Notes under the pieces: generated by a model
Database searches by the model: none
What the model saw: only the letters and a program-made list of their open reading frames with translations
Told to the model about the DNA's origin: nothing
Source: Heliocidaris erythrogramma
Lineage: Eukaryota > Echinodermata > Echinoidea > Camarodonta > Echinometridae
NCBI GenBank assembly: GCA_025617745.1
Contig: CM046869.1
Span: 14,961,168 to 15,025,167, forward strand
Direction of reading: 5' to 3'
DNA: 64,000 bases
Made by a program: the position numbers and the translations under genes
Shown here: in pieces, positions 56,108 to 64,000 of the stretch
Layout: each line of letters begins with the position of its first letter
How positions within the stretch are numbered: the first letter of the stretch is position 1

Positions 56108-56161
56108 GGAGAACCTGGTCCTGATGGACTGCCAGGACTTGATGGTGCCTCTGGGTACAAG
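56108..56161 (+). CDS. Collagen exon n (54 bp)
   Basis: Acceptor ttcaag and donor gtaaac. Reads GEP GPD GLP GLD GAS GYK, perfect register. Confidence 0.92.
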
Positions 56162-56553
56162 GTAAACATTAAAATTTATATGTGACTAAAACACAATCAA
56201 AATAATCACTGTATAATAATCAAAATAATCACTGTAAATATAAATAACCAGAAAATGCGGTATGAGTCGAACAAAACGTTGAAAGTCAATATTAATGAAT
56301 ACAGGAGAAAAAGAAGAAGATATAATTCAATGCTACAATTGCCTGTTGTGTACTATGTTGATATTGAAAAGATATTTAAAAAGTTTATTCAGAAATTATG
56401 AACAGTAAGTATAGATCCTTACATTCCGTTATATCTTTTACTAAAGTTAACAAATAAAAAGATGTTCCAGTTCTTTCCATGATTCCCTTTCATCTACTAG
56501 TAGATGGGTGGCTAGTCCTGCAATAAATACAAAATGTGCTTTGACTCATAAAT

Positions 56554-56940
56554 ATGAAACTGGCAAAAAATATGACAATGTCTACACAAATTCAATATGT
56601 CTCAAAATCAGTTCGTTATCAGTCACGCAATTTAGGTTTTATTCGGAAATACCTTAACCGTAGTGCCACTGAGAAAATTACTCATGCTTTAATCTCATCT
56701 CGCTTGGATTTTGGTAATGGCTTCTTGTTTCGTTTGCCTCACAACCTACTTGCAAAATTACAAAAATTACAGAATGCCGCTGCTCGTGTCGTGTCCCTCT
56801 CCAACAAGCACAGTCACATTACACCAGTTCTCAAAACACTTCATTGGTTGCCTGTAGAAGAACGTATTGTTTTCAAGATTCTTCTGTTATTATATCACTG
56901 TATACATGGCTCTGCTCCGCAGTACAACATTGGTTTGATC
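56554..56940 (+). pseudogene. LINE remnant, CR1/L2/RTE-like RT thumb fragment
   Basis: Translation includes RNLGFIRKYLNRSATEKITH, LISSRLDFGNGFLFRLP, KLQKLQNAAARVVSLS, and ITPVLKTLHWLPVEERIVFK. The SRLDxxN, LQxxQNAAAR and LHWLPVxxRIxFK strings mark the end of non-LTR reverse transcriptases. The catalytic part is missing and the reading is cut by the MITE at 56945. Confidence 0.85.
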
Positions 56941-56944
56941 CCCG

Positions 56945-57258
56945 GGGGGCCACTTAGATATATGGGTGTACACATGCGCGTCCAAGAAAACGCGTAAAAG
57001 GGGTCTTTTTTTCAGGTGGAACGCGTAACGCGCATTATGCGCGTTACGCGTTAAGGGGTCCAAAAACGCTGATTTTCAACAAAAAGGGGTGCTTTTGACT
57101 AATCTGGCCGAGGTCAAAGGGGGTTGGATGATGAAAAACCGTGCAAAAATCCTTGTTTAGGGGTCTTTTTTCATCCAAGTATAAAACCTGTTTAGGGGGT
57201 ATTTTGAAAACCCATGGACACGCATGTGTACACCCATATATCTGAGTGGCCCCCCCCC
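56945..57258. mobile_element. MITE with CpG-rich central palindrome
   Basis: TIR GGCCACTTAGATATATGGGT and inverse ATATATCTGAGTGGCC, about 35 bp, followed inward by GTACACATGCG / CGCATGTGTAC. Interior carries AACGCGTAACGCGCAT paired to ATGCGCGTTACGCGTT. Inserted into the LINE fragment. Confidence 0.8.
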
Positions 57259-57289
57259 CCATATTTTATCATATTTTGATAGATGTCTT

Positions 57290-58818
57290 GTGTTTACTCT
57301 TGTGTGCGCTCTGGCGGTCACATTTCTCAACGGATTTCGTTCAAATTTTGCATGAAGTGTCTCTTGGTGTAATTTAAAAACCTATAGTGTTTGGTGATGC
57401 TGCCACCAGTGTTCCGTCTTTTATAGGGTCAAAGGTCATACTTCAGGGCATGGCGTGAGTGCACTCTGCAGGCCACATTTCTCAACGGATTTTGTTCAAA
57501 TTTTGTATAGAGATGTATCTTGGTATAATCTACACATGTTTAATTTTTGGTGATGCTGCCCTCATTGTTCCGTCCTTTATAGGGTCAAAGGTCATTTTTC
57601 CATTTCTTGCACTCTACTGCATTTCTCGATGGATTTCGTTCAAAAATTTTGCATGAAGGTGTCCCTTGGTGTAATCTAAAAACCTGTACTTTTTGGTGGT
57701 GCTGCCACCAGTGTCCCGTCTTTTATAGGGTCGAAGGTCATACTTCAAGGGATGGCGTGAGTTCACTCTGCAGGCCACATTTCTTGATGGATTTCTTTCA
57801 AATTTTGTATGGAGATGTATCTTGGTATAATCTACACATCTTTACTGGTGATGCTGCCCTCATTGTTCCGTCCTTTATAGGGTCAAAGCTCATTTGTCCC
57901 TTTTGTGCACTCTTACTTCTGCATTTCTTGACGGGTTCATTCAAATTTTGTATGGAGATGTATCTTGGTATAATCTACACATATTTAATTTTTGGTGATG
58001 CTGCCCTCATTGTTCCGTCCTTTATAGGGTCAAAGGTCATTTTTCCATTTCTTGCACTCTTCTGCATTTCTTGACGGATTTCGTTCAAAGGTGTCTCTTG
58101 GTGTAATCTAAAAACCTATAGTTTTTGGTGATGCTGCCACCTGTGTTCCGTCTTTTATAGGGTCAAAGGTCATACTTCAGGGCATGGCGTGAGTGCACTC
58201 TGCAGGCCACATTTCTTGATGGATTTCTTTCAAATTTTGTATGGAGATGTATCTTGGTATATCTCTCAACACATTTCTTTCAAATTTTATATGAAGATGT
58301 GTCTTAGTGAAACCTACACATCTACATTGTTTGCTGATGCTACCCCCACTGTACCACTTTCTATACAGTCAAATGTCATATTCAGGTTGTTGTTAGGGTC
58401 AAATGTCATATTTTCGTTGCATGCATTCTGGAGGACACATTTGTTAACTCATTTCTTTCAGATTTTGTATGTAGGTCCATTATAGATTACACCTCTACAG
58501 TTTTTGGTGATGCTGCCTCTAGTGTTCCGTCTTTCATAGGATCAAAGGTCATATTTTAGTGGATGGCTTATGTGCGCTCTGAGGTCATATTTCTTCCGAA
58601 TTTTCTATAAAAATGCATTATACTCTAATCTGCACAAATCGTTTTGGTAATGCTGCTCCTAGTGTTGACAATATCCCGGGCCACTGGCGGCAATTTCTAC
58701 ACCATCCTTTTGTTTGAGGGAGGGGATGGGGGAGGGTCTTTGTCCCTCCTTCAAATCGCTGCCAGTGCCGGGGGATACATTTCGCATTGCGCGGCACCAG
58801 CAATGCACATTTCTAGTT
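57290..58818. mobile_element. Hairpin-headed tandem repeat element (family A), copy 3, 5' truncated
   Basis: At least eight units of the 148-bp type, then 3' inverse TGCCGGGGGATAC (58766-58778) and TTTCTAGTT. The head hairpin is absent. Open frames in the array are by-products of the repeat. Confidence 0.82.
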
Positions 58819-58834
58819 TGTGATGTATTTCATC

Positions 58835-58914
58835 TTTTGCACAAGTTGCGCCTTGAGCATTTGATCATCAAGTGGATTCGGCGCCTTATAAATCTTATAT
58901 ATTATTATTATTAA
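58835..58914 (+). mobile_element. SINE 3' tail fragment
   Basis: GCGCCTTATAAATCTTATAT followed by an (ATT)n tail, typical of the 3' end of tRNA-derived SINEs. Confidence 0.5.
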
Positions 58915-58944
58915 AATCAAGAACTAAAGTACATTGTTCCACTT

Positions 58945-59045
58945 GAGAAGAGAAAGAGAGAAAGAGAGAGAGAGAGAGAGGAAGAGAAAGAGAGAGAGAG
59001 AGGAAGAGAAAGAGAGAGAGAGAAGAGAGAAGAGAATGGAAGAGA
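58945..59045. repeat. GA-rich microsatellite
   Basis: AGAGAGAG and GGAAGAGAAAG runs. Confidence 0.9.
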
Positions 59046-59066
59046 AATCAGTAGTTTGATAAGATT

Positions 59067-59322
59067 AACCCCTACCATGCCGTGGGCGGCAAATCCCGCC
59101 CAAATGTTGGAGTGTTGAACATTATGTTTAGGCTCAGAACGGCTTGAAAATGTTTCCTCATTCAAAAACCGGTGACTTCAATATAATGTTTATTCCTATG
59201 GAATATATATTTGCCCAGTTTGCTCAAGAAAAACCCAATTGAAAATTAGTATCTGACTCTTGAAAGTTCATTTTTGGCAATTGCTCAAAAATCAGGTGGC
59301 ATGCATTTCTTGAAGGGGTTAA
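59067..59322. mobile_element. Short MITE, relative inverted at 63208-63443
   Basis: Ends TTAACCCCTACCATGCC and GGCATGCATTTCTTGAAGGGGTTAA-type complement. Shares CATGCCGTGGGC, AACATTATGTTTAGGCTCAG and AATGTTTATTCCTATG with the inverse of 63208-63443. Confidence 0.75.
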
Positions 59323-60126
59323 GAGAAAAGAATGGTTTCATCGTCATGTATTGAATAACATATGTTGATTTGATAAAAAAGTCCACTGAAGATGAAAACA
59401 TTTTGCCCCTTAAATCTATCTTAGAATGTTATATTTTTTTCTTCAATAACTCTACCTCTTTTCATGCACTGGGGCTCTTCTTTCTGCCATGAATTTGATT
59501 GTGCTTTAATGAAGTTATACCAAAGGGAACAGAATAAAACATTTAAGTTGATTGGAGTACTGAACTGAACTGGATATATGGGAATTGGACATGGCAGAAC
59601 CCAACTGAAATGATTTTTAACTTTAAATTAAATTGTTTAGTATACTATATAAACATCCACATTATAGGTAGAAAAATGTATGTAAACAAAGGTTAAAGAA
59701 AAAGGAAAAGTACACAGAAAAATTCAAGAGATTAATTTACATAATATAATAATATCAACTTTTATTACAGTCTATTTCATCCAAAATCGGTTATCTGAGC
59801 AAGAGGGAGAAGGGAAAGAGAGAGAGGAAGAGAAAGAGGATGAGTGAGAGTGAGTGAGAGAGTGAGAGAGAGAGAGAGAAAGGAATGAGCGAGAGACAGA
59901 AAGAGCGAGAGAAGGATATGGTATGGTATACTATTCAATAAGATGATATGAATTGTATGAAATGAAAGTTAATGTAATGGTATGAAGTAATATGAAATCA
60001 TATATAAAAACGAGAATTTATCATGAAATGAAAATGATTGAATTTGATATGTTTTATAATGTCTTCCAGAATAAATGAATAGATGAATCAAAACAAAACT
60101 AAACATTTTAACATACTTCCTTTTAG
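59323..60126. other. Intronic sequence with GA-rich microsatellite
   Basis: GAGAGA/GAAAGA tract at about 59800-59915; otherwise nothing recognised. Confidence 0.6.
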
Positions 60127-60150
60127 GGTGAAACTGGGAATGTACTGTAG
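60127..60150 (+). pseudogene. Decayed duplicate of collagen exon o
   Basis: The sequence after a ttttag acceptor reads G-E-T-G-N-V-L then TAG, matching the GDTGDV start of exon o 87 bp downstream in both bases and polypyrimidine lead. It ends in a stop after seven codons. This looks like a tandem exon duplication that has decayed, or a pseudo-exon. Confidence 0.5.
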
Positions 60151-60213
60151 GTTTTTCAAGCAAGGAGAAATGAAGTGAAACAAACCAAATCATTCTCTGT
60201 GCTTTCCTTTCAG

Positions 60214-60267
60214 GGTGACACTGGGGATGTTGGTCTTCCAGGCAGGCCTGGAGCACTGGGACTAAGG
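60214..60267 (+). CDS. Collagen exon o (54 bp)
   Basis: Acceptor tttcag and donor gtaagt. Reads GDT GDV GLP GRP GAL GLR. A decayed near-copy of its first codons with its own acceptor lies about 87 bp upstream (60127). Confidence 0.92.
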
Positions 60268-61245
60268 GTAAGTACTTCTCGACCTGATTGAAAGGTAAAG
60301 GATTGAATCCCCCCCCTGGTTAACTCTTTTTTTTGTACACAGTTACAATTCATTTCCCTTTGATAATAGCAAAGAAGTATATTATGAAAAGAATGTGAAC
60401 TGTGTACCCTTTAGATGCCCTTAGTTAGATCGTTTGTGGTCTGTAGTCATTCCACAGTGAGTGTATATTAATAAACATACAAATAATTTAAAGAGCTTTA
60501 TTTTGTATTAGAAAAAATGTCCGTCATTGAGGTAGTAATAAAATATGTTTTGAAATGCCACAGTTCATGCTAACCAGATAAGAAATGACATTTTGACCAA
60601 AGCACTTTAATCGTAATAATCCATTTTATCATCGGATCTTCGCATGAGCAGATAAAGGTCATTTGTAACAAACTGTGAAATCCACTTTGACTAGTAGTGC
60701 ATATGTACTCTTGAAAGTTATGTAATAGTGATCCATTTATCAACCATTGGTGAATTCCGTGATACAAAGGAGGAAGCATTCTGTTTGAAAGAGGAATCAA
60801 AAGCTATATATGAAGCACCTACAACACTTTGACAGTGATGATTGTAAAATGCACAAAGTGCATGGGACATATCCATGCCTAAAACACCTGTGGATATTTA
60901 GGGTCATTTGGGACATGTGCTAGCTCCGAAATGGTTTATTTGGAATTTGTAAGGCATAGCTAGTTGTTCACAATGTTTTATTGTCATAGAGAAAAATATT
61001 GTATGTAGTGCAGTAAGGATTGAGAAGGTCTTTCCATGAACAGTCCTGCATTTTGCTCTCTCTGTACTTCTTCACGTGAGCAGTATGTGGCCTTTTCACA
61101 GAAATTGATAGTGTATAGTGTGTTTATAATATATAAGTAAAAGCAATTATTGTCTTTTCATTGAGTGAGCATGAAAACTGATTTTTTTTTTGCTGTAACT
61201 TCCAGTGTTTGAGATATTTTTTTTCTAGTTCATCATTTCTATGTC
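60268..61245. other. Intronic sequence, no gene
   Basis: Nothing recognised. Confidence 0.6.
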
Positions 61246-61440
61246 TTGGACCAGAATTAGCCTGGTGGTTTAGTCGTGGCACATATAGCGGTAGATGTTG
61301 CAGTTCAAATCCCTTCTGATTCAAAGATTTTTTTTTCTGACTTGTGTTTGCTTCATATGCAGATCATGCACACAATCTCAAAGACTGAGTGTTACAGCAT
61401 AAATTCTTTCACGAGAAGTCCCTCCCATAAGGATTTCCAA
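61246..61440 (+). mobile_element. Diverged tRNA-derived SINE copy
   Basis: CCAGAATTAGCCTGGTGGTTTAGTCG, in parts, matches the SINE head at 29406, followed by a decayed B box (AGTTCAAATCC) and the tail TTTTTCTGACTTGTGTTTGC. Lies just upstream of exon p. Confidence 0.7.
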
Positions 61441-61503
61441 TATTTTGATCTCCAGAATTACAAAAAGAGAACCTTCAAGATCTGTTTCCCATTTAATTTG
61501 CAG

Positions 61504-61614
61504 GGCAGGAAAAGGGGTAGGCCAGGCGAGCAAGGAGACAAGGGGGCCAAGGGCAAACCTGGCAAGCCTGGACCCTTCGGATACCCTGGTAGAAGGGGCA
61601 ATAGTGGCCCTTTG
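61504..61614 (+). CDS. Collagen exon p (111 bp, one-residue insertion in register)
   Basis: Acceptor ttgcag and donor gttagt. Reads GRKR GRP GEQ GDK then eight more triplets ending GPL. The first unit has four residues (G-R-K-R), so the exon is one codon longer than the canonical 108 bp. No alternative acceptor gives an open in-phase frame, because shifting into the next AG reads a stop. The RKR cluster is strongly basic; furin-type cleavage is conceivable but unsupported. Confidence 0.87.
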
Positions 61615-61795
61615 GTTAGTATAATGTGAAGGTTTGATATGAACCTAATGAGCACATGAAGATTTAGGGACAATGCTCAGTGGCAGATCCAGGTGCCTAC
61701 TTCTGCAAAAAAATACAGACAATTTAGTTGTAGTGGGGTTGTAATTGAAATAGATATGAATAGAAAAGTAATATTGGGAGTAAACTAAGCCCAAT

Positions 61796-62335
61796 GTTGG
61801 TCAGTTGGAAGGAAAGAGGTGGTGAAATTGATGTGGACTAGTTCGGTAACTAAACCTTTTGTTAGTCAATGAAAAGAGTAGAGGTGGTCGTGTTGATATT
61901 GACTAATTCAGCAAGTAAACCCATAGTTATTGATAGCATAGAGGTAGTTATGTTGATTTTGACTAATTTGGTATCTAAGCACGTAGTTAGTCGACGAGAA
62001 GAGAAGGGTCAGTGATGTTGATGAGAAGAGTAGAGTTGGTGATGTTGATTTTGACTTGTTAGACAACTAAACCTGTAGTCAGTCAATGAGAAAAGTAGAG
62101 GCAGTGATGTTGATTTTGACTTGTTAGGCTAGTGAACCTGTAGTTAGTCAATAAGAAGCGTATAGTTGGTGATGTTGATTTTGACTTGTTAGACAACTAA
62201 ACCTGTATTCAGTCAATGAGAAGAGTAGAGATGGTGATGTTGATTTTGACTTGTTAGGCAACTAAATCTGTAGATAGTCAGTGAGAAGAATCGAGGTGGT
62301 GATGTTGATTTTGACGAGTTAAAGGCAAATGTTGT
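61796..62335. repeat. 65-bp minisatellite next to exon q
   Basis: GATGTTGATTTTGAC recurs at 62041, 62106, 62171, 62236 and 62301, exactly 65 bp apart, with older, more diverged units back to about 61800. Ends 15 bp before the exon q acceptor region. Confidence 0.9.
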
Positions 62336-62350
62336 TTTTCCTGGAGGCAG

Positions 62351-62458
62351 GGACTGCGGGGCTTTCGAGGTCGCCGTGGAGTGCAAGGACCACCTGGTGT
62401 AAAGGGGGAGAAAGGAGAAATCGGACGTGTTGGTGCCAAGGGTGAAAAAGGAGACCTG
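62351..62458 (+). CDS. Collagen exon q (108 bp, 12 triplets)
   Basis: Acceptor ggcag and donor gtaaga. Twelve perfect triplets: GLR GFR GRR GVQ, then GPP, and ends GAK GEK GDL. Very basic first third. The exon directly follows a 65-bp minisatellite. Confidence 0.94.
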
Positions 62459-62613
62459 GTAAGAAAAATTTCAGCCGTTCAATGCTGTGGGCTGCGAAAC
62501 CTGCCCAAAGAATGGCAATGATGAACTATTAGCTTGGGCTAAGAGTAGGTAGTTCCTTTGCCCATAAACAAAATCAGATTCTTTTATTCCTTGGAGTGTT
62601 ATTTCAAAGAGGT

Positions 62614-62890
62614 GTTGTAGTAGAGTGGAAAATGTGAAGGTCGTGGGTTCGATCCCCGGCACGGCACATATGTCCTTGAGCAAGGCATTTTTAGCTGCAT
62701 TGCTCATCTCCACCCAGGTGTTAAATGGGTACCCGCGATAGGCATTGTGGTTTGTTTTATAGCATTATGAATGTCTGTAAAAAAGCACCTCCTGGAATGC
62801 TCTCGAGGGAGTGTAGAAGGTGCGGTGCATACATGTACAGTGTGTGCAGGCAAGCCTGAAACTGATGACCGGGGTAATAATATATTGGTA
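62614..62890 (+). mobile_element. tRNA-derived SINE
   Basis: tRNA-like head with B box GGGTTCGATCCCC (about 62644), then CCTTGAGCAAGGC, CCACCCAGGTGTTAAATGGG, and GATGACCGGGGTAATAATAT near the 3' end. The GAGCAAGGC and CCCAGGTGT blocks are widely seen in SINEs of marine animals. Another fragment of the same type lies at 28498. Confidence 0.75.
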
Positions 62891-63207
62891 TTAAAAGCAT
62901 AGCTATATTAGGCATTATATATAAATATATATCCAGAATATTATTGTTATTAAAGCTTATTACATACCTTATCCAATTATCAAAAACAGAATTGAAATTC
63001 AAAATCTGACACCTGAAAGTTCATTTACAGTAATGGCTTGCAGACCTACAGTGTATGGCCACAGAAGAGGGGGGGATGTCTCATTGATGCCTGGACGGCA
63101 TGCGCATCCATGACTTTCTGAAAAGCACCCTAAACGAGGATTTAAGTCGAGAATTTTGTGATACTCTGTTCAAAGGAACCCTTGAAAAATTTCTGATTAT
63201 TAGATCC

Positions 63208-63443
63208 TTAAACCCTTCCATGCCAACCCTTCCTTGCATGAGCAACTTTCACAAATTATAAACTTTCAATACGTTTTTTCTTGAACAAACTGGGCAAAGA
63301 TAAATTACATAAGAATAAACATTATATTGACAGCGCAGGTTTCTGTATGAGGAACAACTTTCAAGCCATTCTGAGCCTAAACAAAATGTTCACCACTCAA
63401 ATTTTTGGAAGGGATTTGCTGCCCACGGCATGGTAATGGGTTA
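63208..63443. mobile_element. Short MITE, inverted relative of 59067-59322
   Basis: Begins TAAACCCTTCCATGCC and ends GGCATGGTAATGGGTTAA. Same inner blocks as the 59-kb copy in inverse order. Confidence 0.75.
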
Positions 63444-63605
63444 ACATTTTTTAGATCTTTGCATATTATTGTACACCCTATTTTCAGATGCTGCTTATTT
63501 TGCTAGTCTATAAAGCTAGTAAAGGAGATCTCTTACCCTTTTCAAGGGTCTTCTCTCATCACTTGTGAATTTGATACCCTTTCTCTTGTAATCTTCCCAT
63601 GGCAG

Positions 63606-63710
63606 GGTATACAAGGTGTACCAGGTGAAAGGGGCCCAAGGGGCGAGACTGACGATGGATTTGACGGAATCCCAGGTCCTCCTGGTATTGATGGATTAAA
63701 GGGAGAAAAG
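63606..63710 (+). CDS. Collagen exon r (105 bp, register break GETDD)
   Basis: Acceptor ggcag and donor gtttga (a weaker donor). Reads GIQ GVP GER GPR GET DD GFD GIP GPP GID GLK GEK. The extra two-residue unit (DD) breaks the register, and the exon is one codon shorter than 108 bp. Last exon in the window; at least one further exon must lie beyond 64000. Confidence 0.88.
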
Positions 63711-64000
63711 GTTTGAAAGTTCCTTTTATCTTCTTTACTTTTGTATATCAAATAGTGATCTGTTTTGTTTTAAATATCTTTTAACAAATTTTTATTGAAA
63801 ATTGATATGTTTAAATGAAACATAAATCTATCCTTAAAGCGGATTAGAAAGTTTGAAGAAAAATTACTGCTTAGTGTGTTGATGGTGAGATCTACTTATG
63901 TATTTGTCTTTATTTTGGTTTGTTACTGAAATGTGTGAATACAAAATTGGCTTTAATTACATTGTTTCTACAAATGTCAATGAATGAATAAGTGAATTCA
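63711..64000. other. Start of the intron after exon r
   Basis: AT-rich; no further exon before the window ends. Confidence 0.7.

Larger units (their letters stand above)
2073..63710 (+). other. Fibrillar-type collagen gene, internal part (18 triple-helix exons)
   Basis: This is the extent of the host gene visible here. It encodes an extracellular-matrix collagen chain that would form a trimeric triple helix. All 18 exons are phase 0, begin with a Gly codon and have lengths built from 54/45-bp units, which is known for fibrillar collagen genes and not for type IV genes, where exons often split the Gly codon. Together they encode 545 residues, roughly half of a usual triple helix of about 1000 residues. 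Four register breaks (exons c, e, p, r) are atypical of clade A/B chains and resemble the imperfect helices of COL24/COL27 (clade C); the clade is inference. Propeptides, start and stop lie outside the window. Introns range from 114 bp to about 12 kb, the large ones inflated by mobile elements. Confidence 0.9.

Noticed and set aside
57459-58485. Overlapping open frames with repeated FCMEMYLGIIYT-like peptides (also at 32.6-33.4 and 49.5-49.9 kb)
   Set aside because: These read through the 148-bp non-coding tandem array; stops and frame vary between units.
61504-61520. Alternative acceptor in exon p that would restore perfect triplets
   Set aside because: The only nearby AG sites lead to a stop codon or the wrong phase; the four-residue unit GRKR is the best reading.
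62614-62690. Single functional tRNA gene from a good B box
   Set aside because: No clean cloverleaf; followed by conserved SINE core blocks.
2073-63710. Type IV (basement membrane) collagen because of Gly-X-Y breaks
   Set aside because: All exons are phase 0, start with full Gly codons and have 54-based sizes, which is the fibrillar pattern; type IV genes mostly do not.

Overview
This window is animal nuclear DNA: about 64 kb of one large gene on the + strand plus a heavy load of mobile DNA in its introns. The host gene is a collagen. Eighteen exons were found, running from 2073 to 63710. Each starts with a complete Gly codon after an AG acceptor, ends on a complete Y-position codon before a GT donor (phase 0), and encodes Gly-X-Y triplets. 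Exon lengths are 54, 99, 51, 153, 54, 54, 144, 54, 54, 108, 108, 108, 162, 54, 54, 111, 108 and 105 bp (1635 bp, 545 residues). Multiples of 54, with 99 and fused sizes, are the signature of fibrillar collagen genes. Both ends of the gene lie outside the window: no signal peptide, N-propeptide or C-propeptide is present. Four exons carry small breaks in the Gly-X-Y register, unusual for classical fibrillar chains and more like the COL24/COL27 clade; that clade assignment is inference. The repeat types (DIRS retrotransposons, tRNA-derived SINEs, CCGTCC-rich tandem repeat elements) suggest a marine invertebrate, most likely an echinoderm such as a sea urchin. The species cannot be fixed from sequence alone.

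Layout. 1-2072: non-coding, with a short hAT-type MITE (1270-1460). 2073-2126: exon a. The next intron (2127-12403) holds a TIR element with a second transposon nested in it (2638-4399), a decayed DIRS element (about 4512-9163), a large fold-back element (9211-9955), a dispersed repeat and a three-unit tandem repeat. 12404-16309: exons b-e, with a fold-back element, an L1-like LINE remnant and a proline-codon minisatellite between them. The intron 16310-28162 holds a TIR element with a RecQ-like helicase fragment (17630-18989), two diverged copies of a long repeat ending in tRNA-Gly-like sequence, a second copy of the TIR element (23088-24194), and a Kolobok-like transposon with TTAA target duplication and a THAP domain (26071-27179). 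28163-30519: exons f-h, with a SINE cluster. The intron 30520-39777 is a three-level nest: a tandem-repeat element (31732-39612) interrupted by a DIRS element (32304-39317), itself interrupted by another tandem-repeat element (32805-33846). 39778-40053: exons i and j. The intron 40054-51473 holds a hAT-type element, a rearranged third DIRS copy (about 41697-47340), a tandem-repeat element split by a 1.5 kb TIR element, and a short truncated collagen-exon-like sequence (41577-41592). 51474-63710: exons k-r with MITEs, LINE and SINE fragments, another tandem-repeat element (57290-58818) and a 65-bp minisatellite.

How it works together: only the collagen exons look like functional host coding sequence. 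All three DIRS copies are inactive by eye (stops, frameshifts, deletions) and lie in the same orientation as the gene. Several unrelated repeat families share a design of a 5' hairpin, a tandem-repeat core and a short 3' inverted repeat, and deposit many copies of a direct-repeat-1 nuclear-receptor-like motif into the introns. No operons, CRISPR arrays or bacterial features are present.
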